A stretch of DNA of 64,000 nt. Source: Salegentibacter salinarum (GTDB lineage Bacteria; Bacteroidota; Bacteroidia; Flavobacteriales; Flavobacteriaceae). Of this stretch, positions 1 through 8,508 are shown piece after piece. How positions within the stretch are numbered: the stretch's first letter is position 1; the number at the start of each line of letters is the position of its first letter. Below the pieces are notes generated by a model, which had not been told where the DNA came from, did not search any database, and saw only the letters and a program-made list of their open reading frames with translations. The stretch is taken from the NCBI RefSeq assembly GCF_900168115.1, contig NZ_FUZC01000013.1, positions 51,971-115,970 of the forward strand, in the 5' to 3' direction. A program made the translations under genes and the position numbers.

Positions 1-560
1 TCCCAGACGCCGCCTTCGGTTACGGGACACCCGCACATCATAATAATATTGGCTTTTAGACTAAGTTCATCAGAAGCATTAATGCGTTCGTGCGTTTGTG
101 GCGATAAGATATCTACTACAAATCCGGGTACTTCCAGCACTACCCCGTCGCCGGTGATATCTTTTCCGGGAATCACCCAAAGTTGCGTGCTTGAAACTAC
201 TTTTGCCTGTTTTTTATTGATTGGTGCGTGGGCTTCCACGTTTATAAAAGTAGGTTCTTCAATATTTAATTTAGCTTCAAATCCAGCTGTGTTTTTATCG
301 GTGAGTTTATCGTAGCGCTCTTTTGGAGTTTGCAGAATTAATTTGGTATCTCCCGTACTTCCGGAAGTTAAACCCAGGTCCAGGATTTCTCCCGTTTCAG
401 CATTTCTAATAATAACTTTAGCACCGCCAATAGAGCTTCCTATAAATTTTGCGTCTTTTGCCAAAGCTCGGACCATAACCGATGTTTCTTGGGCTGCAAG
501 GCTCCCGAAGCAAAATAAAAATGCACAAAATAAGCTTAGAATCGAAAATCTGAATTTCAT
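1..560 (-). CDS. Secreted protein of unknown function, C-terminus beyond window
   Basis: The reading frame is open from an ATG at 558-560 (minus strand) to the window edge, so only about 186 N-terminal residues are visible. They start with a clear signal peptide: basic start, hydrophobic run, then a cleavage-like LAAQ near residue 24. The mature part is rich in short beta-like segments, including a phrase GxxAETGExLxxGLTSGSTGDT typical of carbohydrate- or calcium-style beta sandwiches, and a CGCPV motif near the visible end. I do not recognise the family. It faces the same way as the L,D-transpeptidase gene that lies 40 bp downstream of its start. The plus-strand open frames over this stretch are antisense shadows. 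Confidence 0.7.
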   Translation of the reverse strand, partial: MKFRFSILSLFCAFLFCFGSLAAQETSVMVRALAKDAKFIGSSIGGAKVIIRNAETGEILDLGLTSGSTGDTKLILQTPKERYDKLTDKNTAGFEAKLNIEEPTFINVEAHAPINKKQAKVVSSTQLWVIPGKDITGDGVVLEVPGFVVDILSPQTHERINASDELSLKANIIMMCGCPVTEGGVW

Positions 561-600
561 AAAACCGAATTTCTTACTAAAATACAAAATATGCAGGCAT

Positions 601-1509
601 CTAAAGCACAATTTCCTGATCGCTTAAATCTTCGAATTTAAAGTTTAAAGGATCGTTTTTATATCGCTGGGCATAAACTCTAAGCGTATCCCTCTCTGAC
701 TTACTTAACTCATTGCTTCTCTGGTTTTCCGCGAGTTTAAACCAGGGCTGAATATCTTTAAAATCATATTCGCCAATCACCATAAACGGGGTTCCGTTTT
801 GTACAATTACATCACTTTCCAGTTGCCACATATTCGCCCAATCGTAAATCGTTTTCGCATCTTCCTGGTACATCCTAACGCAACCGTGACTGGCTGGATA
901 GCCCGGCAATGTATATTCGTGCGTACCAATTCCTTCAAAATTCATAAAATTGAAATAATAAGGCATAATCCAGGATTGGTCTATGGTACTTATTTTTCGT
1001 TTCGCCTTATAATTGCCGTAGTATAAACCCGAAGGTGTGCCAGTGCTTTGTTTCCCGGTACTCACCGGCCCCCAATGCATTAAATTTCCATTTTCATAAA
1101 GCGCAAAAGCCTGAATTCTTTTCGAAATTATCACGGTTTTATCTATGGAATCCAGGGGTTCCAATAGCTTCGGAAATGGAGCATACGCTTGTAAATCGTT
1201 CACCAAAGAATCAGGAATTATAAGTTTGGTCCCGGGTTTAACGCGGTGTTCGTCAATTCGGTTAAGTGTAAAAACCAGTTTTGCTTCTTCTTCTGAAAAA
1301 TCATTAAAAAGACTATCCAAATGCTCTATACTCTGAATAGAATCCAACCGGTACGAAGTTTTAAAAACCGGTGGCTCCATGGAAATAGTATCTAATTGCC
1401 TCGGTTGAACTTCTTTCTTAGGTTCCTGCGCATTATTATTACAGGCAGTAAAAATTAAAAGAATAACTCCAGAAAAAAGCAGGAATAATGTAGTGTATTG
1501 TTGTTTCAA
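601..1509 (-). CDS. L,D-transpeptidase lipoprotein (YkuD domain)
   Basis: The 302-residue product begins with a lipoprotein signal ending in FTAC (lipid Cys about residue 23), so it should be anchored in the envelope. The YkuD catalytic domain occupies roughly residues 125-245 and carries the active-site signature SHGCVRM, with His about 208 and Cys about 210. These are the residues that form the thioacyl intermediate when LdtA-type enzymes make 3-3 crosslinks or attach proteins to peptidoglycan. Residues 55-100 (LDSLF...VKPGTKLIIPD) resemble a LysM-type peptidoglycan-binding segment, an inference from the PGTKLIIPD ending. The domain assignment is firm. Whether it crosslinks or anchors proteins cannot be told. 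Confidence 0.9.
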   Translation of the reverse strand: MKQQYTTLFLLFSGVILLIFTACNNNAQEPKKEVQPRQLDTISMEPPVFKTSYRLDSIQSIEHLDSLFNDFSEEEAKLVFTLNRIDEHRVKPGTKLIIPDSLVNDLQAYAPFPKLLEPLDSIDKTVIISKRIQAFALYENGNLMHWGPVSTGKQSTGTPSGLYYGNYKAKRKISTIDQSWIMPYYFNFMNFEGIGTHEYTLPGYPASHGCVRMYQEDAKTIYDWANMWQLESDVIVQNGTPFMVIGEYDFKDIQPWFKLAENQRSNELSKSERDTLRVYAQRYKNDPLNFKFEDLSDQEIVL

Positions 1510-1603
1510 AATTGGCAGATTTAGGTTGTGTGTGAGGGAAATAAAACTTTCCTATACGAATACGAAATTAGATCGCTAATCTTTTTTCAGCTGCCAAGGA
1601 AGC

Positions 1604-1960
1604 GTTAATAATTTGTTGTGGGATTGGTAAAAGTTGTAGTGTTCTCGCTTGTGAGTTTTGGGTTATTGGTTGGCTGTTTGTTGTTTGGAGTTTGTGTTAT
1701 GTGTTTTGTTATTCGGGTTGCGGGTTTATTGTTTCCCCCACCTATACACAAATAATTTCTTCACTGTTCTCAGGTGTGTGGTCTCAGTTGTCGGTTCCCA
1801 GTTGAGCCGGGTGCGGGTTTGGCAATGGTGTTTAGTGTTTATGGTTTGTTGTTGCAGGTTTGGGCATATTTCAGAGTCTTATTTTCTGACTCTTTTCTCT
1901 TGTTTATTTATATTCCGTTTGGTCGTCAGTTCGAGTGGCGGTATTTGAGCGGGAACGCAA
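1604..1960. repeat. GT-rich degenerate intergenic repeat
   Basis: The gene-free stretch 1510-2090 is mostly a plus-strand G/T-rich sequence made of slightly varied short words (gagttttggg, ggttggctg, gtttggagttt, cggttcccagttgag). Overlapping open frames exist here (1658-1948, 1774-2064) but their composition is that of the repeat, with long Val/Phe/Cys runs, so I do not call genes. A related phrase (ggttcccggttttgag) recurs at 12527-12542. I see no promoter or RNA gene in it. Confidence 0.55.
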
Positions 1961-2005
1961 ATAACGCTGTATCGAGGCAACTGCATTGCACTTCCCGATC
2001 CTCTA

Positions 2006-2041
2006 CGAAAGATCGCCGCGCTCATTCTTCGCTCGCGATGA
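2006..2041 (+). repeat. Dispersed intergenic repeat, copy 1 (gccgcgctc...gctcgcgatga)
   Basis: This 36-bp segment shares the frame gatcgccgcgctc...agctcgcgatga with 15571-15606, where about four bases differ. Both copies sit in spacers close to a gene end. The two halves are partly palindromic (cgccgcgctc / gctcgcg). No coding potential is associated with it. Confidence 0.6.
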
Positions 2042-2051
2042 GGTTGGAGGG

Positions 2052-2090
2052 AACTGCAAACTGAGACTGCTTACTGCCAACTGAAGAGAA
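2052..2090. repeat. act/aac word-repeat abutting yaaA stop
   Basis: A run of near-repeats of actg-type words (aactg, gactgc, ttactgcc, aactga) ends directly at the yaaA stop codon (2091-2093). The same kind of sequence occurs at 12578-12614, 15640-15738 and 41271-41340, always in a spacer that touches a start or stop codon. Confidence 0.5.
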
Positions 2091-2852
2091 CTATCTAATA
2101 AAAACCGGTTCGTTCGCTTTCTCGGTATGTTCTTCGCTAAATCGGTAATCCATATAATCGAAACCTTTAAGCTCTTCCAGGGTATTAATGTCTTTGTCTA
2201 TAATATAACGCACCATAGCACCGCGGGCCTTTTTGGCGAAGAAACTAATGATCTTTAATTTTCCGTTCTTGAAATCTTTGAAAACGGGTGAGATCACTTC
2301 AGCATTTAACTTTTTTGTGTCTACCGCTTTAAAATATTCGTTGCTGGCCAGGTTGATAAAGAGTTCGCCTTTTTCCATTTCCTCGTTAAGCAGTTTGGTG
2401 ACTTTGGGTTGCCAAACTTCATAAAGGCTTTTCTTACGCTCTATCCCTACCGAAGTTCCCATCTCTAAGCGATAAGGCTGCATCAGGTCCAATGGTTTTA
2501 ATACGCCATAGAGTCCGGAAAGGATTCGAAGACTATCCTGGAGGCGGTCCAGCTTTTCGGTGGGAATTGTATAGGCATCCAGCCCTGTATAAACATCGCC
2601 GGCAAAAGCGTACATCGCCGGGCGGGAATTCTTTTTGTTGTGTTCTTCCTCAAATTCCTGGTAGCGGATATAATTAAGATCGGCCAGCTTATCGCTGATG
2701 CTCATTAATTCGGAAATTTCATTTTTGGTCATCCTGGACATTTTGCGATTGAGTTTCGCAGTGGTTTCCAGAAAAGCGGGTTGTGTGCCGCGGGTGGTAG
2801 GTAACTTAGATTCGTAATCCAGGCTTTTGGCCGGGGAAACAACAATTTTCAT
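2091..2852 (-). CDS. yaaA: Peroxide stress protein YaaA (UPF0246)
   Basis: The product has 253 residues, close to the 258 of E. coli YaaA, and starts with the family hallmark [12 protein letters not shown]. Other conserved blocks are [13 protein letters not shown] (about 80-92), [23 protein letters not shown] (about 110-132) and the C-terminal [14 protein letters not shown]. In E. coli the protein lowers free iron and so limits Fenton damage under peroxide. It is cytosolic and a DNA-binding role has been described for it. The gene appears monocistronic here, with its own -7 element 18 bp upstream of the start. Confidence 0.95.
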   Translation of the reverse strand: MKIVVSPAKSLDYESKLPTTRGTQPAFLETTAKLNRKMSRMTKNEISELMSISDKLADLNYIRYQEFEEEHNKKNSRPAMYAFAGDVYTGLDAYTIPTEKLDRLQDSLRILSGLYGVLKPLDLMQPYRLEMGTSVGIERKKSLYEVWQPKVTKLLNEEMEKGELFINLASNEYFKAVDTKKLNAEVISPVFKDFKNGKLKIISFFAKKARGAMVRYIIDKDINTLEELKGFDYMDYRFSEEHTEKANEPVFIR

Positions 2853-2870
2853 ATGTAGGTAGTTTTATTT

Positions 2871-2878
2871 CAAAGATA
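2871..2878 (-). promoter_or_regulatory. Bacteroidetes -7 element of yaaA (TATCTTTG)
   Basis: On the minus strand TATCTTTG matches the TAnnTTTG consensus exactly, 18 nt before the yaaA ATG. A well-spaced TTG at -33 is not present (nearest spacing 13 nt), so the call rests on the -7 box and its position. Confidence 0.5.
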
Positions 2879-2995
2879 AGTGAAAGCAATACAATTAGGA
2901 AAACTGCGAATTATTAGATTTTATGGAAAGATAGTTAAGAGTTATTATCATTGAAAAACAAGATATTTCGAAAATCATGTTCTGCTGTAAAATAC

Positions 2996-3529
2996 TTATT
3001 CCAGTTCTATCTTATCGATTTCCAGCCTGAAATCTTCTGCTTTTTCATTACCAATTAAAAATCGAATTTCCTGAGTTGTCTCTGCAGGAAAGTTGGGAAG
3101 ATCTAATTTGTTGCCGCGAAATACCGGTTTCATTTTCAGTAGCGGGACCTCAACTGTTTGCCAGTCCCCGGTAGTTTTAAAAGTATAGATATAAGAAGCT
3201 CTATCTTTTAAATTAGATTTCATCCTGAATTGATAAGACTTACCGTCCCCTTTTAATAAAATAAGCGCTTTTTTATAGCCTTTGATGTTTTTAGAGGGAA
3301 AATGATACTGCACCGAAGCGAAGCCGCCGTTATTCTCTAAGGAAACCGAACCTCTAAAAATAGCATTCCCCTCGTCACTACGTTCCAGCTTACTGCTGGA
3401 ATTACCACCCATCACCACGTCGTTCTCTACTTCCCAGGCAGACCAATCGGTAATAGCGCTAAAATCAAAAAGAAGTAATTTACTCATTGTCAAGGTTATT
3501 AAAAACAAGAAGAATTGTTGCTGTAGCAT
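2996..3529 (-). CDS. CIA30-family (galactose-binding-like) protein
   Basis: The 177-residue product has the fold signature of the complex I intermediate-associated protein 30 family. It shows LFDFS near the start, then DWSAWEVENDVVMGGNSS, a phrase diagnostic for the family, and the later strand GGFASVQYHFP. Family members are jelly-roll, galactose-binding-like proteins; in bacteria their role is unknown. The chosen start gives a short hydrophobic leader. An internal ATG at 3487 would give a leaderless 163-residue cytosolic protein that begins MSKLLLFDF, and is a real alternative. It stands alone, with 143 bp of plain spacer after it. Confidence 0.8.
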   Translation of the reverse strand: MLQQQFFLFLITLTMSKLLLFDFSAITDWSAWEVENDVVMGGNSSSKLERSDEGNAIFRGSVSLENNGGFASVQYHFPSKNIKGYKKALILLKGDGKSYQFRMKSNLKDRASYIYTFKTTGDWQTVEVPLLKMKPVFRGNKLDLPNFPAETTQEIRFLIGNEKAEDFRLEIDKIELE

Positions 3530-3740
3530 TTTTGTTTCAAGCTATGATTTTTTATTGATAACCGAGCCCTACTTAAAATAGGGATTGATTAAACGAAAAT
3601 TTTATAGTTGATAAAAATTTGTAGCATTAAGGAAAACCTTTTTTGGTTTCTGAATTAAATGTTAAATTTAGCAATCTTAAATTTTATTCTGAAAAATATC
3701 TTTTCTCACAATGAAACTATTCCATTAAATCATACTCTTT

Positions 3741-4127
3741 ATGATAAAGGTTTCTTGTGCTATTATTGAACATAATGGCAAAGTTTTATGCGCACAAAGG
3801 AGCAGCAAAATGGAGTTACCCTCCAAATGGGAGTTTCCTGGCGGAAAAGTAAAAGAAGAGACTTTTGAAGAATGCTTAATAAGAGAAATTAGAGAAGAAT
3901 AGGGAGTTAAAATTAAAATTCTGGAGCAATTACCTACCAAGGAACATACCTATTCAGGATCAAAAGAAATCCAATTGATACCTTTTCGCTGCTCATTACA
4001 AACTTTCAATTTTTTGCTACTTGAGCATTCACGAGTAGAATGGTTAGATATTCAAAATTTGAAATCTTTAGATTGGGCAGAGGCAGATATCCCTATTGTA
4101 AATTATTATTGTAAAAATTATAAATGA
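3741..4127 (+). pseudogene. Nudix hydrolase (MutT-like) with in-frame amber codon in the Nudix box
   Basis: One reading frame runs from ATG 3741 to TGA 4125-4127 and encodes a normal-length (about 127-residue) MutT/NTP-pyrophosphohydrolase. It begins MIKVSCAII, continues through KVLCAQRS and KWEFPGGK, and ends ADIPIVNYYCKNYK. The Nudix box (G-x5-E-x7-REUxEExGU) is complete at residues 34-56 except that codon 54, the one variable x in EExGU, is TAG at 3900-3902. Leu (TTG) is common there, so a single T-to-A change would explain it. No frameshift or other stop exists in 128 codons, so the break looks recent or is read through. Its TGA overlaps the ATG of the helicase gene (ATGA), which indicates coupled translation. 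A weak -7 (TATCTTTT) lies at 3697. Related enzymes clean oxidised or alarmone nucleotides. Confidence 0.85.
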
Positions 4128-7100
4128 GTTTTGAAACCGGTCTTTACGAACAATTAATCACCAAATTAGTGTCCAATAAACTTGAGGATGTTGATTTACA
4201 AAAGTTCCACGTCAGTGAATCAGCTTTAGATAAAGAAGAAGCTGCTCAGTACTTAAGCATTTATTTGGCTGAAACCATCAAGTTTGCACTAAATGAAATC
4301 AAAGACAAAGACCGCCCTCTAAAACAGATTGAACTATCCAACAAAATTATTAGCTTACTAGTTGAAGAGTTCAAAAATGTTGAATTTTCAGATAATTTAA
4401 TTGAAAATGAAGGGAGGATTTTACAAGCTGTATTTTTAAAACTAGATTTTCCCTATTCCAATCTGGAAGCGAGGTTGAAAGAAATTACACCTTACACCCG
4501 GTTAAGCCAAAGTGAACTTTTTACAGGAAATAATGTTGGAATTTCTTTGGAGAGTGAAATTAAAAAGGAAATTCTTTCTGCTGACGAAATTTGCTGGCTG
4601 GTCTCTTTCATTAAATTTTCAGGTATAAGAATATTTAAAAAGGAACTTGAAGAATTTACAAGAAGTGGTAAAAAACTAAAAATTATTACAACTTCATATA
4701 TGGGAGCTACAGATGTAAAAGCCGTAGAATATCTCTCTTCCTTACCAAATACTGAAATAAAGGTTTCTTATAATTCAGAGCATGAAAGGTTGCACGCCAA
4801 AGCATATTTATTTTTGCGAAATTCGGGTTTTCATACCGGTTATATCGGGTCTTCTAACCTTTCACGTTCTGCACTTACCAATGGTTTAGAATGGAACCTT
4901 AAAGTTACCACTCAGGAAATTGGACATATCATCGATAAATTTCAAAAAACCTTTGAAACATATTGGGAAGATCCAGAGTTTGAAAACTACAAATATCAAA
5001 CTGATCGTACAAAATTAAGTAAGGCTCTCAACAGAGAAAACACCTATAACACAAATCAAATTAGCACTTTCTTTGATCTTAAGCCTTATCCATATCAGAA
5101 AGAAATTTTATCAAAATTACAGGCAGAAAGAGAAATTCATAATAGAAATAGGAACTTATTAGTCGCGGCTACAGGAACCGGAAAAACTGTGATTTCTGCC
5201 TTCGATTTTAAAAGGTTTAAAGACAAAGAACCAAATGCAAATTTCTTATTTGTAGCACACCGAAAAGAAATTCTTCAACAAGCCCAAGCAACTTTTCAAC
5301 ACGTGCTAAAAGATGCCAATTTCGGAGAATTATGGGTAGATGGTTATGAGCCCGAACGTTATAACCACCTTTTTGCTTCGGTCCAGACATTACATAGCCG
5401 TTTGGAAAACCTTGATTTAGCTGAAGGTTTTTTTGATTATATAATTGTAGATGAAGTTCATCATATAAAAGCAAACAGCTACCGTCCAATACTTCATCGT
5501 TTTAAACCTGAAATCTTACTAGGACTTACCGCAACTCCCGAGAGAATGGATGGTGGAGATATTGCAGACGATTTTCATAATAAAATAGCAGCCGAAATAA
5601 GATTACCTGAAGCATTAAATAGAAAGCTGCTTAGCCCTTTTCAATACTTTGCTCTTTCTGATACAGTTGATTTAAGTAATGTAAAATGGAACGGCAAGTA
5701 TGAAATTAGAGAACTCACTAAATTATACACCGAAGATGACCACCGAGTTGCTGATATTATTAAAAACTGCGAAGAATATTTAACCGATATAAATGATGTG
5801 CAAGCTTTGGGATTTTGCGTAAGCCAGGAACACGCAAAATTTATGGCAGAAAAATTTACACTCGCCAATCTTAAAGCGGATTATTTGGTTAGTGGTAATA
5901 GTAGTTCAAGAGATGTAATTCGGAATAAACTACTTCGAAAGGAGATAAATTATCTATTTGTGGTTGATATTTTTAACGAGGGAGTTGATATTCCTAATAT
6001 TGACACAGTTCTCTTTCTGAGGCCTACTGAAAGTTTAACCGTATTTCTACAGCAATTAGGTCGTGGACTTCGACTTGCTAAAAACAAAGACTGCTTAACA
6101 GTTCTCGATTTCGTTGGAAATGCAAGGCCGGAATACGATTTTGAGCATAAATTCCGAGCTTTGGTTGGAAAAACTCACACCTCAATAACCAAGGAAATTG
6201 AAGACGAGTTTCCACATTTACCGCTTGGATGTTCTATCGTTCTGGAGAAAAAGGCAAAAGAAGTAATTCTAAAAAATATTCGTGAAGCAACGGAATTTAG
6301 AAGACCTCAACTTCTTCAGAAAATAAAAGCATTTAAACATCATTCTACGCTACCGCTTACTTTAAATAACTTCCTGGAATTTCATCACTTAGATATTCGT
6401 CAAATTTACAGGAAAGGAAGCTGGAAACGTTTATGTTCAGACGCCGGGGTAATTCCTGATTTTAAAGAGCCACAGGAAAAAGAGTTTACTGCGTGTATGC
6501 AAAGAAAATTGATAAATTGTAATTCTTTAAGTTACTTTAGATTTATTCAAGAATTAATCAGGGATGATTTAAACTTAAGACTGCTCTCAAAAGAGCAGGA
6601 AATGTTTCTTCTTATGTTTCATTACGATCTATGGCAAGAAAGTGGAACAAAATTAAAATTCACAGATCTTACAATCAGTATTGAAATTTTAAAAAAGAAT
6701 AAAATTATGCTGCAGGAGTTAAAAGAATATCTTGAGCATTTAATTGAAAAAATAGAATTTGTAGAAAAAAATATTGATTTAAAATTTCCATTCGCATTAA
6801 AACTACACAGTAGATATAATCGGGAAGAAATTTTAGCTTCTTTAGGATTGAGTACCTTTCAGAAAAAATCATCAAATCGTGAAGGTGTAGCTCAAAACAA
6901 GGAATTGAATATTGAAGCACTCTTTGTAACCCTTAAGAAAACTGAAAAAGAATATTCCCCTACTACTATGTATGAAGATTATGCATTAAATAAAAAACTT
7001 TTTCACTGGCAATCCCAAAACAGTACTGCGCCAGATTCTCCAAAAGGTGAGTCCTATATTAAACATCGCGAAAAAGATAAAAAAATACTCTTGTTTGTTA

Positions 7101-7267
7101 GAGAGCAAAATGTAGATGAATACGGTTTTACAATGTCTTACACCTTTTTAGGCGAAGCCGATTTCGTGAAATCGAAAGGAGCTAAACCAATGAACGTTGA
7201 ATGGAGATTGCACGAAGAAATGCCGTCTTATATTTTAAAGGAAAGTCAGAAATTAGCTGTTGGTTAA
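4124..7267 (+). CDS. PLD nuclease-SF2 helicase-DUF3427 protein (putative defence effector)
   Basis: The 1047 residues divide into three parts. An N-terminal phospholipase-D-like domain (about 130-300) has HAKAYLF followed by GYIGSSNLSRSAL, the HxK and GSSN pattern of COG3886 nucleases. A superfamily 2 helicase (about 320-690) shows Walker A ATGTGKT at about 347-354, DEVH at about 442, the TAT motif in LTATPERMDGGD at about 467, FNEGVDIPNID, and motif VI QQLGRGLRLA at about 642. A DUF3427-like C-terminal region (about 740-1040) follows. Proteins of this architecture are often neighbours of Nudix genes and restriction-type nucleases and are thought to act on foreign DNA; that role is inference here. 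The gene is translationally coupled to the Nudix frame and runs into the HNH gene with 4 bp between. The PLD motif has one HxK copy and no clear D at the usual spacing. Confidence 0.9.
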   Translation: MSFETGLYEQLITKLVSNKLEDVDLQKFHVSESALDKEEAAQYLSIYLAETIKFALNEIKDKDRPLKQIELSNKIISLLVEEFKNVEFSDNLIENEGRILQAVFLKLDFPYSNLEARLKEITPYTRLSQSELFTGNNVGISLESEIKKEILSADEICWLVSFIKFSGIRIFKKELEEFTRSGKKLKIITTSYMGATDVKAVEYLSSLPNTEIKVSYNSEHERLHAKAYLFLRNSGFHTGYIGSSNLSRSALTNGLEWNLKVTTQEIGHIIDKFQKTFETYWEDPEFENYKYQTDRTKLSKALNRENTYNTNQISTFFDLKPYPYQKEILSKLQAEREIHNRNRNLLVAATGTGKTVISAFDFKRFKDKEPNANFLFVAHRKEILQQAQATFQHVLKDANFGELWVDGYEPERYNHLFASVQTLHSRLENLDLAEGFFDYIIVDEVHHIKANSYRPILHRFKPEILLGLTATPERMDGGDIADDFHNKIAAEIRLPEALNRKLLSPFQYFALSDTVDLSNVKWNGKYEIRELTKLYTEDDHRVADIIKNCEEYLTDINDVQALGFCVSQEHAKFMAEKFTLANLKADYLVSGNSSSRDVIRNKLLRKEINYLFVVDIFNEGVDIPNIDTVLFLRPTESLTVFLQQLGRGLRLAKNKDCLTVLDFVGNARPEYDFEHKFRALVGKTHTSITKEIEDEFPHLPLGCSIVLEKKAKEVILKNIREATEFRRPQLLQKIKAFKHHSTLPLTLNNFLEFHHLDIRQIYRKGSWKRLCSDAGVIPDFKEPQEKEFTACMQRKLINCNSLSYFRFIQELIRDDLNLRLLSKEQEMFLLMFHYDLWQESGTKLKFTDLTISIEILKKNKIMLQELKEYLEHLIEKIEFVEKNIDLKFPFALKLHSRYNREEILASLGLSTFQKKSSNREGVAQNKELNIEALFVTLKKTEKEYSPTTMYEDYALNKKLFHWQSQNSTAPDSPKGESYIKHREKDKKILLFVREQNVDEYGFTMSYTFLGEADFVKSKGAKPMNVEWRLHEEMPSYILKESQKLAVG

Positions 7268-7271
7268 AAAT

Positions 7272-8252
7272 ATGTTAGAAGAGTTAATCTTTAAATATTC
7301 GAACTATTTCAAGAAACTTAACCGGGGTTTTAATAAAAAACTTGGCAGGGCTCCTCATAAACCTATACTTCTACTTTCCATAATTCAATTAATTGCTAAA
7401 GGAAAAATAATCTCAAATCGAATTTTCATTACATCAGAAATTCTTCTGGCATTTAAGCAAAATTGGGAGCAATTGGTACACACCGATCATTCTCGAAATT
7501 TTGCACTACCGTGTTTTCATATGAGATCAGAACCCTTCTGGTATTTAGTAGCAAAACCTGGAAAAAGAATAGAAACAACCCGTTCTAAAAGTATAAAAAG
7601 CTTTAATAATTTAAATGAATCTATTGCCTTTGCTGAAATTGACAAGGAGTTATTTTTATTACTTCAGCAGCCCGAAAATCAGTTATGGTTTGAACAGCTT
7701 TTAATCGAATCTTATTTCCCAGATTTCAAGGTTAATTATTTAAGACCAGATAGTTATTACGAAGAAGATAAAATTGAAAATGAAATTCTAAATGAGCCCA
7801 GTGAACTTTATCAGAATCACATTCAGCAGTTAAAAGAAACTTTAGAAGAAAATGAGTTCGAAGAAGAAATATTTGTCCGTGGAGGTTTATTTAAAAGAAC
7901 AGTTCCTAAAATTTACGATTACACTTGTTGTATTTCAGGTTTAAAAATAAATTCAGCTCATAATATCCAAATGGTAGATGCCTGCCATATTTATCCCTTC
8001 AGTATTTCAAATGACGATACTGTAACAAATGGTATAGCTTTATCACCAACGCTTCACCGTGCTTTTGATCGAGGTTTAATAACAATTAATTCAGATTTCT
8101 TAGTTAGAATTTCTCCAACAATAAAAGAAGAAAACTCTAGTTTTCCACTCTCAGCATTTGATGGTAAGCAGATTTTATTACCCGAAAAAGAAGAATGGTT
8201 TCCATCTCAAGAAGCTCTAAAATGGCATAACAAGGAAGTCTTTATGCTGTAA
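7272..8252 (+). CDS. HNH endonuclease with SBD-like (phosphorothioate-sensing) N-terminus
   Basis: The 326-residue product has two parts. Residues 1-160 (APHKPILLLSIIQLI, an FxMRSEPFWYL segment, LLIESYFPD) resemble the sulfur-binding domain of ScoMcrA-type enzymes, where an aromatic-Pro pocket (here YFP) reads phosphorothioate DNA. Residues about 210-300 form an HNH nuclease: CCISGL, then DACHIYPFS, VTNGIALSPTLHRAFDRGLI, the usual H-N-H spacing. The ATG at 7272 is preferred; a TTG at 7260 overlapping the helicase stop is possible. It is the last gene of the Nudix-helicase-HNH unit and is followed by a hairpin at 8271-8310. No dnd or ssp modification genes are visible, so the target is either incoming modified DNA or something else. 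The HNH call is firm, the SBD call moderate. Confidence 0.85.
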   Translation: MLEELIFKYSNYFKKLNRGFNKKLGRAPHKPILLLSIIQLIAKGKIISNRIFITSEILLAFKQNWEQLVHTDHSRNFALPCFHMRSEPFWYLVAKPGKRIETTRSKSIKSFNNLNESIAFAEIDKELFLLLQQPENQLWFEQLLIESYFPDFKVNYLRPDSYYEEDKIENEILNEPSELYQNHIQQLKETLEENEFEEEIFVRGGLFKRTVPKIYDYTCCISGLKINSAHNIQMVDACHIYPFSISNDDTVTNGIALSPTLHRAFDRGLITINSDFLVRISPTIKEENSSFPLSAFDGKQILLPEKEEWFPSQEALKWHNKEVFML

Positions 8253-8270
8253 AATATCATAAATAAAAAC

Positions 8271-8347
8271 CCTCGCGTTAGGGATTGCAGTGGAAATCCT
8301 TTTTGCGAGGTACGAGCAAAAAAATTGCAGCGGAAAGCCCGACCTTA
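8271..8347. repeat. Nested hairpin plus duplicated ttgcag-ggaaa-cc word after the HNH gene
   Basis: An outer stem CCTCGC (8271-8276)/GCGAGG (8305-8310) encloses an inner AGGGATT...AATCCT stem. The inner word attgcagtggaaatcc (8284-8299) recurs as attgcagcggaaagcc at 8332-8347. It can end transcription of the island only weakly, because the T run lies inside the outer stem. A repeat boundary between island and chromosome is the alternative. Confidence 0.45.
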
Positions 8348-8418
8348 TAGGCCCAAATAATCTTTCTAATTCACAAAAACCTTCACCAATGTTTAACGGC
8401 TAAAATCCTGTATTTTTA

Positions 8419-8426
8419 TAAATTTG
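8419..8426 (+). promoter_or_regulatory. -7 element (TAAATTTG) before the TIGR03643 gene
   Basis: TAAATTTG matches TAnnTTTG exactly, with an imperfect TTTA 23 nt upstream and the ATG 83 nt downstream. The match is suggestive only. Confidence 0.35.
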
Positions 8427-8508
8427 GAGTCAACTATCTCGCAGCAGGCTCACGAGTCATTCGTAGTGAAAAATTGTTTAATTTTTAAATCTCGATTATT
8501 GAGTAAAA

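Noticed and set aside
1..627. Plus-strand frames at 49-315 and 343-627
   Set aside because: Antisense to the truncated secreted protein, which has a signal peptide and sensible domains.
1658..2064. Overlapping plus-strand open frames in the GT-rich spacer
   Set aside because: Composition is that of the repeat; no family likeness or promoter, and rich in Val/Phe/Cys runs.
3900..3902. Recoding of TAG as a non-standard amino acid
   Set aside because: No context element or pyrrolysine-type genes are visible, and it is a single site, so simple mutation is more likely.
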